Source: Glutamicibacter sp. JL.03c (GTDB lineage: Bacteria; Actinomycetota; Actinomycetes; Actinomycetales; Micrococcaceae). Taken from it: a stretch of DNA of 64,000 bases. A program made the translations under genes and the position numbers. This document shows positions 8,560 through 19,503 of the stretch, one piece after another (position 1 is the first letter of the stretch; each line of letters starts with the position of its first letter). The DNA lies in the NCBI RefSeq assembly GCF_025854375.1, contig NZ_CP107575.1:744001-808000 (forward strand), written 5' to 3'. A model generated the notes under the pieces. The model was not told the origin of the DNA. It ran no database searches and saw only the letters and a program-made list of their open reading frames with translations.

Positions 8560-8599
8560 AAAGCCCGGTGGCCCGTTCGAAAACGGGCCACCGGGCTTT
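8560..8599. terminator. Bidirectional terminator
   Basis: A perfect 18-bp stem (AAAGCCCGGTGGCCCGTT with its complement) surrounds a CGAA loop. A and T ends make it suitable for both strands. It separates the SHOCT gene from the convergent MHS transporter 2. Confidence 0.9.
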
Positions 8600-8624
8600 G
8601 TCGAGGACTAGGCCTCAGCGGTGC

Positions 8625-10010
8625 CTAGGCGTCCTGGGTGGCCATTGCGGCATCTGCACGGCGCTTGTCGAAGACCAGCGCGCCGACTTCCTGCTCGGCC
8701 TGGTTGCGGAAGGACAAATCGATGCCGGAGCGGTCGCGGATCAGGGTGACCGCGGTGAAGGAAATCGCAACAACAATCAGCAGGTAGACGGCCACGGCGG
8801 TGGTGCCGCCGGTGGCCTGCACCAGTGCCTGGGCGATGGTCGGTGCGAAAGCTCCACCAACGATCGCGCCGATCGCGTAGGAGATCGAGACCCCGGAGAA
8901 GCGCACCGAGGCAGGGAAGAGCTCGGAGTACAGGGCCGCCTGCGGGCCGTAGGTGAGCCCCAGGCCGATGGAGAACAGGCCGAAGGCCAGGTAGAGCAGG
9001 CCCAGCGAGCCGGAGTTCACCAGGGCGAAGACCGGGAACAGGCTGATGGCAAGGATGATGAACCCCAGCTGGTAGGTGCGCTTGCGCCCGATCTTGTCAG
9101 CCAGGAATCCGGCCACCAGGGTCATGATCAGCCAGATGGCGGCACCGAAGGCCACCGCCACGAGCACGTCGGTGCGCTCCAGGCCCACCGGGCCCTCGGG
9201 ATCGGTGGTGTAGGACTGGAAGAATCCGCCGGTGGTCATGTACCCGGCGGCATTGTTGCCGGCGAACACCAGGGCCGCGATGATCACCAGCGGCCAGTGC
9301 TTCTTGAACAGCACCAGGATCGGCACATTGGTCTGCGCTTTGTGCTCGGCGATCTCTTCGAAGACCGGGGATTCGTCCACGGCGCGGCGCACGAAGTAGC
9401 CGACCAGGATCAACACGATCGACACGAGGAATGGCACGCGCCACCCCCAGGCCATGAAGGCCTCGCCGGGGGAGATCACGCCGGTCATCAGCGCCATGGT
9501 GCCCGAGGCGAGCAGCATGCCCAGCGGCACGCCGACCTGCGGGTAGGAGCCGGCACGGCCGCGGTGGCCTTCGGGGGCGTGCTCCACGGCCATCAGCACC
9601 GCGCCGCCCCATTCGCCGCCGGCGGAGATGCCCTGCAGGATGCGCAGCAGCAGCAGGAGCACCGGCGCCCACAGTCCGGCGGTTTCGTAGGTCGGCAGCA
9701 CGCCGATCAGCGTGGTGGAGGCGCCCATCAGGGCCAGGGTGAGTACCAGCATGGCGCGGCGGCCGATCTTGTCTCCGAAGTGCCCGGCCAGAAACGCGCC
9801 GAGCGGACGGAAGAGGAAGGACAGGCCGACCGAGGCGAAGGAGATCAGCAGCGCGATCTCCTGGCCGGCCGGTTCGAAGAAGAGCTGGGAGAAGACCAGG
9901 CCGGCGGCGGTGGCGTAGATGAAGAAGTCGTACCACTCAACGGTGGTGCCGATGACGGTGGCGAAGGCGACGCGTCGTTGGTTCGCCTTGGCGGCGTGTG
10001 CTGTGCTCAT
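8625..10010 (-). CDS. MFS transporter, metabolite:H+ symporter (MHS) family, paralogue 2
   Basis: This 461-residue proton symporter for an organic acid or similar solute aligns along its whole length with the transporter at 1000-2388: TVIGTTVEWYDFFIYATAAG, GHFGDKIGRRAMLVLTLALM, GISAGGEWGGAVLMAVEHAP and the C-terminal NQAEQEVGALVFDKR. ATG 10010 is chosen over upstream starts because MSTAHAAKANQRRVAFATV matches the N-terminus of the paralogue and a GGGAAG site precedes it. It is divergent from the LysR gene at 10126. The transporter-LysR pair is therefore a second copy of the module beside the P450 operon, here without P450 genes. Confidence 0.9.
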   Translation of the reverse strand: MSTAHAAKANQRRVAFATVIGTTVEWYDFFIYATAAGLVFSQLFFEPAGQEIALLISFASVGLSFLFRPLGAFLAGHFGDKIGRRAMLVLTLALMGASTTLIGVLPTYETAGLWAPVLLLLLRILQGISAGGEWGGAVLMAVEHAPEGHRGRAGSYPQVGVPLGMLLASGTMALMTGVISPGEAFMAWGWRVPFLVSIVLILVGYFVRRAVDESPVFEEIAEHKAQTNVPILVLFKKHWPLVIIAALVFAGNNAAGYMTTGGFFQSYTTDPEGPVGLERTDVLVAVAFGAAIWLIMTLVAGFLADKIGRKRTYQLGFIILAISLFPVFALVNSGSLGLLYLAFGLFSIGLGLTYGPQAALYSELFPASVRFSGVSISYAIGAIVGGAFAPTIAQALVQATGGTTAVAVYLLIVVAISFTAVTLIRDRSGIDLSFRNQAEQEVGALVFDKRRADAAMATQDA

Positions 10011-10088
10011 GTAGCTTCCCTTGCGAGCGGGGCCCATCGCCCCTGCGTTGTGGATCACTTCAGTGTGACACCCGATACAGGTAAGGTA

Positions 10089-10117
10089 AACTTCAATTAT
10101 CTGCAGAACTTCTGAAG
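10089..10117. promoter_or_regulatory. Candidate LysR2 binding region
   Basis: The 115-bp gap between MHS transporter 2 and its divergent LysR gene holds a direct repeat AACTTC at 10089-10094 and 10107-10112. The small palindrome CTTC-T-GAAG at 10109-10117 runs into the AAGGTGG ribosome site of the LysR gene. Binding here could affect both directions. No experimental support; position-based. Confidence 0.35.
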
Positions 10118-10125
10118 GTGGGCTT

Positions 10126-11025
10126 ATGTATTCGATGCGCCATTTGGAAATCATGGCCGAGCTGCCCGGGCATGGCACCCTGGGCTCGGCCGCCAGCGAA
10201 TTGCGCATCTCCGAATCGGCCTTGTCGCAGGCCATCACCGCGATCGAAAGGCAGGCAGGGGAGAGCCTGTGCCTGCGCCGCAAGGCCCACGGTTTTTCGC
10301 TCACCGCCTCCGGGCATCACTTCGCGCAGATGGCCCGCAAGATCTTGGCCGAGGTCGGCGAACTGCGCGCCACCTTCCCGCAAACCGAGGGCGCGCTGCG
10401 CGGACCGGTCCGCTTCGGCTGCTTCGCCTCGCTCTCCCCGCACCTGATCCCGGCTACCCTGGAAGGGTTCGACCACCCCGAGGTGCAGCTCGATGTGCGG
10501 GTGGGAACCCATGACGAGCTGCTGCCTGCCCTGCGCAACGGGGAGCTGGACGTCGCCTTCGTCTACGACCTGCAGCTGCCCGCCGACATGGACAAGCAGC
10601 CGATCTACCAGACCGAGATGCAGGTGGTGCTGCACCCCGAGCACCGGCTGGCCAAGCTGAAGCGGCCGCTGGAACTGGCCGACCTGGCCGCGGAATCGCT
10701 GATCATGTACGAGTCCGAACCGAGCACCGAGCACCAGATGCAGCTCTTCGCCTCCCAGGGCCTGGTCCCGAAGATCACCGCCGCCGTCCCGCAGATGATC
10801 CTGGTCTCCGCCATGGTCGGGCGCGGGCTGGGCTACGGGCTGCTCATGCGCCGCCCGAACAACGCCGAAGTCTCCGTGGAGGGCCGGCCGCTGGCCTTCC
10901 GCGAGCTCAAGGCGCCGAACTACCCCAACGCGGTCGTGGCGATCACGCCCAGGGGAGTGCGCATCCCGGCCCGCGTGCAGGCGCTGATCGAGCACTGCAC
11001 CTGCGCAATGGCTGAGTCCTGGTAG
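10126..11025 (+). CDS. LysR-family transcriptional regulator, divergent from MHS transporter 2
   Basis: This 299-residue protein has an N-terminal helix-turn-helix (SMRHLEIMAELPGHGTLGSA, then SESALSQAITAIER) and a substrate-binding domain from about residue 88. ATG 10126 has an AAGGTGG ribosome site five bases upstream; a second ATG at 10135 is possible but lacks that spacing. It shares RRKAHG-x-SLTA-G with the LysR protein at 5374. By position it controls the divergent MHS transporter. Confidence 0.9.
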   Translation: MYSMRHLEIMAELPGHGTLGSAASELRISESALSQAITAIERQAGESLCLRRKAHGFSLTASGHHFAQMARKILAEVGELRATFPQTEGALRGPVRFGCFASLSPHLIPATLEGFDHPEVQLDVRVGTHDELLPALRNGELDVAFVYDLQLPADMDKQPIYQTEMQVVLHPEHRLAKLKRPLELADLAAESLIMYESEPSTEHQMQLFASQGLVPKITAAVPQMILVSAMVGRGLGYGLLMRRPNNAEVSVEGRPLAFRELKAPNYPNAVVAITPRGVRIPARVQALIEHCTCAMAESW

Positions 11026-11057
11026 ACGCGGGCCGTCGCCGCGCGGATAATGGCCAC

Positions 11058-11414
11058 ATGATTGGCACATGGCAGGCCATGGTCATCGACTGCGAGGACC
11101 CCGATGCACTGGCCGGATTCTATGAACAGCTCCTCGGAATGGTGCGCATCGACAACGAGCCCGACTGGGTCTCCATTGGCGATGCCCCGGATCATCCTGC
11201 GCTCGCCTTCCAAGCGGTCAGCCCGTACGTGGCCCCGCAATGGCCCGGGCATGTGCACCCGCAGCAGGCGCATATCGACGTCAAAGTCGCCGACCTGGAT
11301 CTGGCTGAGGAGCAGGTGCTGCACCTGGGTGCCAAGGCCACCGGCGAAGGCACCAAGACCTTCAGGGTGTACCTGGATCCGCAGGACCACCCGTTCTGCC
11401 TGGTGAGCTGGTAG
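11058..11414 (+). CDS. VOC (glyoxalase/bleomycin-resistance fold) family protein
   Basis: This 118-residue single-domain protein begins WQAMVIDCEDPDALAGFYEQ and ends TFRVYLDPQDHPFCLVSW, the usual N- and C-terminal beta-alpha-beta-beta-beta halves of a VOC module. HIDVKVADLDLAEEQ starts the second half. VOC proteins use a divalent metal for isomerase, dioxygenase or resistance reactions, or merely bind ligands; the substrate here is unknown. Its 3' end overlaps the convergent response regulator gene by 53 bp, which is unusual. Confidence 0.85.
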   Translation: MIGTWQAMVIDCEDPDALAGFYEQLLGMVRIDNEPDWVSIGDAPDHPALAFQAVSPYVAPQWPGHVHPQQAHIDVKVADLDLAEEQVLHLGAKATGEGTKTFRVYLDPQDHPFCLVSW

Positions 11415-12018
11415 CCCCGTAGGCGATCCTCGCCGCCTGCAGCCGCGTGGAGACCCCGAGCTTGGCCAGCACCTGGGAGACGTGCGTCTTCACGGTGCTC
11501 TGCCCGATGCCCAGGCGCTGCGCCAGCTGCGGATTGCTCAGCCCTTCGCCGATGCCCTGCAGCACCTCGCGTTCCCTGCCGGTGAGCTCAGGCAGCGCCG
11601 CGGCCTCGGGCACGGCCAGCGCCCGGGCCAGGATCCGTGCAGTCACCTGCGGATCCAGCACCGATTCGCCGCGCGCGGCGGCCCGCACGCCGAAGATGAT
11701 CTCCTGCGGCTGAGCGCTCTTGAGCAAGAACCCATGCGCGCCGGCCTGCAATGCGCCGAACAGGTATTCGTCGTCGTCGAAGGTCGTGAGCACCACGACC
11801 CGGTGCTTCTCGTGCAGCGCCTTGGTGGCCTCGATGCCATCGAGCACCGGCATGCGCAGGTCCATCAGGACCACGTCGGGGGACAGGGCCCGGGCCATGG
11901 ACAGGGCCGAACGCCCGTCCGCCGCCTCGCCGACGACCTCCAGGTCCTCGGCGGCCTGCAGCACCAGCCGGATGCCCATGCGGACGGTGGCATGGTCATC
12001 GACGATCAGCACTTTCAT
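11362..12018 (-). CDS. Response regulator, NarL/FixJ family (second system)
   Basis: This 218-residue protein has a receiver domain with D7-D8, phospho-acceptor Asp53 (VLMDLRMPVLDG), Thr in VLTTFDDDEY and Lys in GFLLKSAQP. The LuxR-type helix-turn-helix is LTGREREVLQGIGEGLSNPQ and STVKTHVSQV. The last 18 or so residues are coded in the stretch that also encodes the C-terminus of the VOC protein on the other strand. Its ATG overlaps the stop of the kinase gene (ATGA), so the pair forms one operon. Confidence 0.92.
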   Translation of the reverse strand: MKVLIVDDHATVRMGIRLVLQAAEDLEVVGEAADGRSALSMARALSPDVVLMDLRMPVLDGIEATKALHEKHRVVVLTTFDDDEYLFGALQAGAHGFLLKSAQPQEIIFGVRAAARGESVLDPQVTARILARALAVPEAAALPELTGREREVLQGIGEGLSNPQLAQRLGIGQSTVKTHVSQVLAKLGVSTRLQAARIAYGATSSPGRTGGPADPGTP

Positions 12019-13169
12019 TCGTCCTCCGTTGCTTCCGGGAATTGCACATGCACCGCGAACTGGGCGCCGCTGCGCAGCTCGAAACGACCGTTCAGCGCCG
12101 CGACGCGGGTCTTGATGTTCTCCAGCCCGGTCCCGGCGCCCGGGGTGGACCCGGCATCCCGGCCCCGAGGGTTGCGCGCGGTGATGGCCAGGTGACGGTC
12201 CTGGACCACGCGCAGCTCGAGCTCGGTGCCCGGGGCATGCTTGGCATGGTTGACCAGCAGCTCGGCGACCGTGCGGTGCGCGGCAGTGTGCACAGCCCGG
12301 GAGAAGCGCTGCGGCTGCGCCACCCGGTATTCGCAGCGCACCGGGCTGCCGAACCCTGCCACCAGCTCGGGCACATCCTCGATCCGCGCCTGCAGCGCAG
12401 GCCCGCCCGAATGCAGCATCCGCACCATTTCGGCCATGTCCTGCAGCCCGGACACCGACTCGTCGCGGATGCCCTGCAGCGGGGCACGCACTGCATCGGG
12501 CGCCGCGGGCAGCAGCGCGCCGGAAAGCAGTGCGATCGAGGAGAACCGCGCCGAAAGCACGTCATGCATCTCGCGGGCCAGCGCGGTGCGCTCCTGGACC
12601 CGGGAGAACTCATGCTCCGCCACCAGCTGGTCTTCTCGGGCCGCCGCCGCTAGCTGCACCGCCTGGACCCGCTGGGCTTCGGCCGTGGCCAGGTCCTTGG
12701 CTGTGCGCACATTCTGCGCCCAGAGCATCGGGGTGAACAGGATGAAGCCGGCCATGAACAGGCCCAGCACCACCTGTTGCGGATTGCCGCTGACCAGCCA
12801 CGTCGCGATGGCCAGCACGATGGCGGCCAGGCACAGCAGCGCGAAGGCCACCGTCCGGACCCGGGCTGAGCCGAGCAGGAACAGGCCGAAGACGCACTCG
12901 AACACCAGGAAGTACCCGCCGATGCTGCCCACCGCCAGCAGGCCCACGCCGCACAGCAGCATGATCAGCGTGCTGGCGAGCAGGAACCGGCGGCGCAGCA
13001 GCACGGCGGCCAGGCCGATCAGCAGCAGCGGGATCCATTCGTAGCCGCGGATCGCGATCCACGGCGGGTTGGACAGCCCGGCCAGGTGCAGTACCACGGT
13101 CAGCACCAGATAGGTGCCGGCGACCTCGGGCTCCTTGTCGCCGCTGCCCAGCCGCCGAAGGAAGTTCAT
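12015..13169 (-). CDS. Sensor histidine kinase (second NarL-type system)
   Basis: This 384-residue kinase has about five hydrophobic helices in residues 18-150 and a coiled-coil-like stretch near 155-190. The HisKA_3 motif is AREMHDVLSARFSS with phospho-acceptor His202. The ATPase part has VAELLVNHAKHAPG and a G-box GAGTGLENIKTRV. ATG 13169 is chosen since it starts just before the first helix with GGAAG upstream. It is co-translated with the response regulator at 12018. The signal is unknown; it may relate to the divergent GAP-family membrane protein, as such kinases often control a neighbouring membrane gene. Confidence 0.9.
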   Translation of the reverse strand: MNFLRRLGSGDKEPEVAGTYLVLTVVLHLAGLSNPPWIAIRGYEWIPLLLIGLAAVLLRRRFLLASTLIMLLCGVGLLAVGSIGGYFLVFECVFGLFLLGSARVRTVAFALLCLAAIVLAIATWLVSGNPQQVVLGLFMAGFILFTPMLWAQNVRTAKDLATAEAQRVQAVQLAAAAREDQLVAEHEFSRVQERTALAREMHDVLSARFSSIALLSGALLPAAPDAVRAPLQGIRDESVSGLQDMAEMVRMLHSGGPALQARIEDVPELVAGFGSPVRCEYRVAQPQRFSRAVHTAAHRTVAELLVNHAKHAPGTELELRVVQDRHLAITARNPRGRDAGSTPGAGTGLENIKTRVAALNGRFELRSGAQFAVHVQFPEATEDE

Positions 13170-13278
13170 GCTTCCAGCATCCCCGACGCCCTGCCCGCCG
13201 GGTATCCCCCTTAAGGAGGAGATAGCGCAGACCACTGGCCGATACCGCGTTGCAGCGAGGCGCGGAAGAGTGGAAACC

Positions 13279-14061
13279 ATGGACATCATCACGGGCCATC
13301 CCGAACTTTCCCTGGTCATCCTGGCGCTGATCGACTCGACGAGCATCGGCACCCTGGTCATCCCGCTGTGGCTGCTGCTGCGCGGGCGCCGTGAGGCCAT
13401 CGCCAAGGTGCTGGCCTACCTGCTGGTCATCGCCGGGTTCTACTGGGTCATCGGGGTGCTGATGCGCAGCGGGCTGCTGCTCATCGACCCCAGCTTCTTC
13501 GAGCACCGGCTGGTCCGGCTGGCAGGGATGGCGATTGGCGCGCTGATGGTCATCTGGGCGCTGGCCTACCGCACCGACGCGCAGAAGGCTGCCAGCGCCC
13601 GGAAGAAAGCCGCGGCGCGCGTTGGCGCGGGGCCCGAAGCCCGCGCCCCGGAATCAACGGCGGCCACCGAGCAGGTGCCGCGGCGGCTGCGCGGCCGGGT
13701 GGGCGCCGCACTGGATACCCGCACCGGGTTGATCGCCCTGGCCCTGTTCGCGGGCCTCTTGGAGCTTCCCACGATGCTGCCCTACCTGGCGGCCGTCGGC
13801 GTGATGCAGGGCGCCGGGTGGGGCACCAGCGTGCAGCTGCTCGCGCTGGCCGGCTACTGCCTGGTGATGATCGTGCCTGCCTTGGCGCTGGTTGGCGCCC
13901 GTGCGCTGGCCGGCGCACGGATCGAGCTCTGGATGCAAAAGCTCGGGGACAAAGCCGGCGCCTACGCCCAGGAAACCCTGGGCTGGGTGGTGGGCATTGG
14001 CGGATTCCTGCTGATTCGCGCATCGCTTTCCGGGCAGGATCTGCACAGCTTGTTCGGCTAG
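13279..14061 (+). CDS. GAP-family (Sap-like) integral membrane protein
   Basis: This 260-residue protein of about six helices begins with a helix (LSLVILALIDSTSIGTLVIP) whose DSTSIGTL is typical of GAP/Sap proteins in the LysE transporter superfamily. A basic, Ala-rich loop at about residues 95-135 divides two three-helix halves; the second half has GLLELPTMLPYL. In mycobacteria GAP proteins are needed for glycopeptidolipid traffic to the surface. That role cannot be assumed here, and small-molecule export is equally possible. It is divergent from the second two-component system. Confidence 0.75.
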   Translation: MDIITGHPELSLVILALIDSTSIGTLVIPLWLLLRGRREAIAKVLAYLLVIAGFYWVIGVLMRSGLLLIDPSFFEHRLVRLAGMAIGALMVIWALAYRTDAQKAASARKKAAARVGAGPEARAPESTAATEQVPRRLRGRVGAALDTRTGLIALALFAGLLELPTMLPYLAAVGVMQGAGWGTSVQLLALAGYCLVMIVPALALVGARALAGARIELWMQKLGDKAGAYAQETLGWVVGIGGFLLIRASLSGQDLHSLFG

Positions 14062-14130
14062 CCACGCTGTGGGCGAAAGCGCGGGCCGCCAATTGGCCTG
14101 CGGTGGGCAGGTGGTGCGAGAATTGGTGCT

Positions 14131-14628
14131 ATGGAACCTCTAGGCAGCAGCGCGAAGCAGGGCAAAAAAGTCACCCTCAACGCCTCAACTTTGGCAATGT
14201 CCGTCATGGTCATCGTCCTTCTGGTGGCAGTGGTCTTCGCCGCCAACTCCAATGAGATCGTCGGCTGGTTTGTCGTCGTCATCTCCGCCGGCTGGCTGCT
14301 GCTGGCCGCCTTCATGATGTTCGGCCTCAAGCGCGGGGCCGAGAAGATCAACAACTCGCTGCGCGAGGCGACCGCCGCGGCCACCCCACGTGCCCAGTCC
14401 GGCACGGTTGTGGTGGATGAATCCACCAGCCAGCGCGATATGAAGCTGGACCACTCGTTCAAGATCGTCCAGGTGCAGGCCCGGGTGATTTCCGAGCAGC
14501 GCGAGGCCAAGGGCCCCGAGTCCGAGGGCATGATCGACCGGGCGCTGGAGACGATCCAGATGACCGCGGCCAATGCGCGGGACATGATCAAGCCGGCCAC
14601 GCCGATGGACGGCGAAATCATCGACTAG
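14131..14628 (+). CDS. Hypothetical membrane protein (two helices, cytoplasmic tail)
   Basis: This 165-residue protein has two adjacent hydrophobic helices (about 19-40 and 44-64: VMVIVLLVAVVFAA and VGWFVVVISAGWLLLAAFMM) and a polar tail of about 100 residues with no motif I recognise. Codon use looks native. It stands alone with its own terminator before exonuclease III. Function unknown. Confidence 0.7.
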   Translation: MEPLGSSAKQGKKVTLNASTLAMSVMVIVLLVAVVFAANSNEIVGWFVVVISAGWLLLAAFMMFGLKRGAEKINNSLREATAAATPRAQSGTVVVDESTSQRDMKLDHSFKIVQVQARVISEQREAKGPESEGMIDRALETIQMTAANARDMIKPATPMDGEIID

Positions 14629-14633
14629 CTTCG

Positions 14634-14660
14634 AGGGCAACGCAGATGCGTTGCCCTTTC
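14634..14660 (+). terminator. Terminator after hypothetical membrane protein
   Basis: AGGGCAACGC pairs with GCGTTGCCCT around a short AGAT loop and is followed by TTCTCTTT. Confidence 0.8.
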
Positions 14661-14719
14661 TCTTTCGGCTCAGGGGTGATCAGCGCGTAATCAGGCGCAG
14701 AATTTTGTAAGCTGGTTAG

Positions 14720-16585
<1,866 letters not shown>

Positions 16586-16586
<1 letters not shown>

Positions 16587-17092
16587 TGGAATACACCCTG
16601 GGCGTCGTGATCCCGGTGCCGCAACCGCACCGGGATGCCCTGCGCGCGTGGCGCCAGGAATTCGGGGGAGCGGCCACCGAGCCGATCGCCCCGCATATCA
16701 CCCTGGTGTCCGGGTCCTACCTCAATACCTGGGAGCAGGCCGCCGCGCAGGTGCGCCAGGTGGCGTCGGGCACGAAGCCGTTCACCATCGAGTTGGGCGC
16801 GGCACGCACTTTCCGCCCGGCCAGCGACGTGGTGTACCTGCCGCTGCTTTCCGGGGCCGATCACTGCTGGGCGCTGCACCGGCGGCTGCTGGGTGATGCG
16901 CTGCGGCACGAATCGTCCTTCGCCTACCATCCGCACCTGACCATCGCGCAGGACGTGCCGGCCGCGCAATTGGATGCCGCGCAGGCGGCGCTGTCCACAA
17001 CGGACATGGTGTTCGAGGCGGATCGGGTGCAGCTCTTCGATACCCGCGGCGGGCAATGGAACCTCAGCGAGGACATCGACCTGGGGTCCTAG
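16586..17092 (+). CDS. 2'-5' RNA ligase / 2H phosphoesterase family protein
   Basis: This 168-residue protein has the two HxT motifs that define the 2H phosphoesterase fold: PHITLVSGSY near residue 36 and PHLTIAQDV near residue 113. Relatives hydrolyse cyclic phosphodiesters or make and break 2'-5' RNA bonds; the natural substrate is usually unknown. It overlaps trpS by one base, and the operon ends at the terminator just after it. Confidence 0.88.
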
Positions 17093-17096
17093 AAAA

Positions 17097-17130
17097 GGAA
17101 AAACGCCAGCCTCGCGGCTGGCGTTTTTCC
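17097..17130. terminator. Bidirectional terminator between 2H protein and catalase
   Basis: A perfect 15-bp stem, GGAAAAACGCCAGCC with its complement, surrounds a TCGC loop, with A- and T-rich ends for both strands. Confidence 0.92.
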
Positions 17131-17135
17131 TTTCG

Positions 17136-18593
17136 CTACTCGGCGCGCACGTTGGCCTCGATCTTCGCTCCGGTGTCCGCGTCGATGTTCTTCCAGTACG
17201 CGATCGCGTTGGACAGCACCGGCTCGATGACACCGTCCAATGCCTCGGTGACCGTCTGCACCAGTTCAGCGCGCTGGGCATCGTCCATCACCTCGCGGAC
17301 CAGGATGCCGGGCTGGACGAAGTCCCCGTCGTCCCTGCGCAGCGTGTAGGCTTCGCGGACCAGTTCGCCGTCGGCTTCGAAGGATGTCTCCGCCGGACCG
17401 GTGTCATCGCTCCACGAGTCACCGAAGGAGTTCGGCGCGTAGACGCGGCGATCGCCGGTGTGCTCGTACGTCATATTGCCCTCGAAGTTGTAGGAGTGCA
17501 CCGGGCACTTCGGCTGGTTGACCGGCAGCTGCTGGAAGTTGGTGCCGATGCGGTAGCGCTGCGCGTCAGCATAGGCGAAATTGCGTCCCAGCAGCATCTT
17601 GTCCGGGCTCATGCCCATGCCCGGGACCATGTTCCCGGGGGAGAAGGCGGCCTGCTCGATCTGCGCGAAGAAGTTCTCCGGGTTCCGGTTCAGCGTCATG
17701 GTGCCGACCTTGATCCGCGGGTAGTCCTTCTTGGACCAGACCTTGGTCAGGTCGAAGGGGTTGAACCGGTAGGTCTTGGCTTCCTCGTAGGGCATGATCT
17801 GCACGTACAGGTCCCACTGCGGGAAATTGCCGGACGCGATCGCGTCGAACAGGTCGCGGCGGTGGAAATCGGCGTCGGATCCGGCTAGTTCCTCGGCCTG
17901 CGCCCCGCCCATGGTCTCGAACTTCTCGGATTGCTTGTTCAGGAAGTGGTACTTGACCCAGAATTTTTCGCCGGCGGCATTGACCCACATGTAGGTGTGC
18001 GAGCCGTAGCCATTCATCTCGCGCCAGGTCTTGGGCAGGCCGCGCTGGCCCATGATGTAGGTGACCTGGTGGGCTGACTCTGGATTCTGCGTCCAGAAAT
18101 CCCATTGCATGGTGCCATCGCGCAGCCCGGAATCGGGCAGCCGCTTCTGCGAGCGGATGAAGTGCGGGAACTTCATCGGGTCGCGCACGAAGAACACCGG
18201 GGTGTTGTTCCCGACCAGGTCGAAATTGCCCTCCGTGGTGTAGAACTTCATTGCGAAGCCGCGCACGTCGCGCCAGGTGTCGGGGGAGCCCAGCTCCCCG
18301 GCGACGGTGGAGAAGCGCATGAGCGTCTCGGTCTTCACCCCGGGCTGGAACAGGGCGGCCTTGGTGTACGCGGAGAGGTCCTCGGTGGTTTCGAATTCGC
18401 CGAAGGCCCCGGCACCCTTGGCGTGCGGGCGCCGTTCGGGCACGTTCATCCGGTTGAAGTGCTGCAGGGTCTCGATCAGATGGTGGTCGTGCAAGACGAT
18501 GGGACCATCGGCGCCGACGGTCAGCGAGTTGCGGTCGCTGGCTGCCTTGATGCCGGCCTGGGTGGTGGATTCCGGTTTCTGGTTGCTTGCCAT
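17136..18593 (-). CDS. katA: Catalase, small-subunit haem type
   Basis: This 485-residue monofunctional catalase breaks down H2O2. The active-site His is in [14 protein letters not shown] near residue 57, the distal Asn lies in the [12 protein letters not shown] region, and the haem-ligand Tyr is in [14 protein letters not shown] near 345. The length fits the short-subunit class (about 480-510), not the 700-residue class. ATG 18593 has GGAG upstream. It is a single-gene unit between terminators. No OxyR or Fur-type gene is adjacent. Confidence 0.96.
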   Translation of the reverse strand: MASNQKPESTTQAGIKAASDRNSLTVGADGPIVLHDHHLIETLQHFNRMNVPERRPHAKGAGAFGEFETTEDLSAYTKAALFQPGVKTETLMRFSTVAGELGSPDTWRDVRGFAMKFYTTEGNFDLVGNNTPVFFVRDPMKFPHFIRSQKRLPDSGLRDGTMQWDFWTQNPESAHQVTYIMGQRGLPKTWREMNGYGSHTYMWVNAAGEKFWVKYHFLNKQSEKFETMGGAQAEELAGSDADFHRRDLFDAIASGNFPQWDLYVQIMPYEEAKTYRFNPFDLTKVWSKKDYPRIKVGTMTLNRNPENFFAQIEQAAFSPGNMVPGMGMSPDKMLLGRNFAYADAQRYRIGTNFQQLPVNQPKCPVHSYNFEGNMTYEHTGDRRVYAPNSFGDSWSDDTGPAETSFEADGELVREAYTLRRDDGDFVQPGILVREVMDDAQRAELVQTVTEALDGVIEPVLSNAIAYWKNIDADTGAKIEANVRAE

Positions 18594-18668
18594 GAGTGCT
18601 CCTTGCTGTGCGGGGAAGGGCGGGTACTGCCCACCCTGCCATAGCTGGCCGAGGAACTAAAGGCATGC

Positions 18669-18706
18669 AAAAAGCCCGGACCAAATCCTCAGGAATGGTC
18701 CGGGCT
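18669..18706 (-). terminator. Terminator after sdhB
   Basis: On the minus strand AGCCCGGACCA pairs with TGGTCCGGGCT and is followed by a TTTTT run. It closes the sdhCDAB operon. Confidence 0.9.
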
Positions 18707-18720
18707 CTTGAGCGCAGGTC

Positions 18721-19503
18721 TTAGACGGTGCGCGAGAGGATTGCCTGCTTGACCTCGGCGATCGCCTTGGTCACCTGGATGCCGCGTGGGCATGCTTCGG
18801 AGCAGTTGAAGGTGGTGCGGCAGCGCCACACGCCTTCCTTGTCGTTCAGGATCTCCAGGCGCATGTCGCCGGCATCATCGCGGGAGTCGAAGATGAAGCG
18901 GTGTGCGTTCACGATTGCAGCTGGGCCGAAGTACTGGCCATCGGTCCAGAATACTGGGCAGGAGCTGGTGCACGCAGCGCACAGGATGCACTTGGTGGTG
19001 TCGTCGAAGCGCTCGCGGTCCTCGGCGGACTGGTAGCGTTCCTTGGTTGGCTCGTGGCCCTTGGAGATCAGGAATGGCATGATCTCGCGGTAGGACTGGA
19101 AGAACGGTTCCATGTCGACGATGAGGTCCTTTTCAAGGGGCAGGCCCTTGATGGCTTCAACGGTGATCGGCTTGGTGGTGTCCAGGTCCTTGAGCAGGGT
19201 CTTGCAGGCCAGGCGGTTGCGGCCGTTGATGCGCATGGCATCGGAGCCGCAGACGCCGTGGGCGCAGGAGCGGCGGAAGGACAGCGTGCCGTCCTGTTCC
19301 CACTTGACCTTGTGCAGGGCATCGAGCACGCGGTCGGTGCCGTACATGGTCAGCTTGAAGTCTTCCCAGTAGGCATCCGCGGTGGCCTCTGGCAGGTAGC
19401 GGCGAACGCGCAGGGTGATGTCGAAGCTTGGGATTTCTCCGCCGCCGCCAACACCTGGCTTCAGCTCGATCTTTGACGCTGGTTCTGGCAGTTCGGTGCT
19501 CAT
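18721..19503 (-). CDS. sdhB: Succinate dehydrogenase iron-sulfur subunit
   Basis: This 260-residue subunit of complex II carries electrons from SdhA to quinone. Three cluster sites are visible: [2Fe-2S] RSCAHGVCGSDAM and later Cys in NRLACKTLL, [4Fe-4S] CILCAACTSSCP, and [3Fe-4S] CRTTFNCSEACPRGI. Its ATG shares a base with the TAA of sdhA (TAATG). It is the last gene of sdhCDAB. Confidence 0.97.
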   Translation of the reverse strand: MSTELPEPASKIELKPGVGGGGEIPSFDITLRVRRYLPEATADAYWEDFKLTMYGTDRVLDALHKVKWEQDGTLSFRRSCAHGVCGSDAMRINGRNRLACKTLLKDLDTTKPITVEAIKGLPLEKDLIVDMEPFFQSYREIMPFLISKGHEPTKERYQSAEDRERFDDTTKCILCAACTSSCPVFWTDGQYFGPAAIVNAHRFIFDSRDDAGDMRLEILNDKEGVWRCRTTFNCSEACPRGIQVTKAIAEVKQAILSRTV

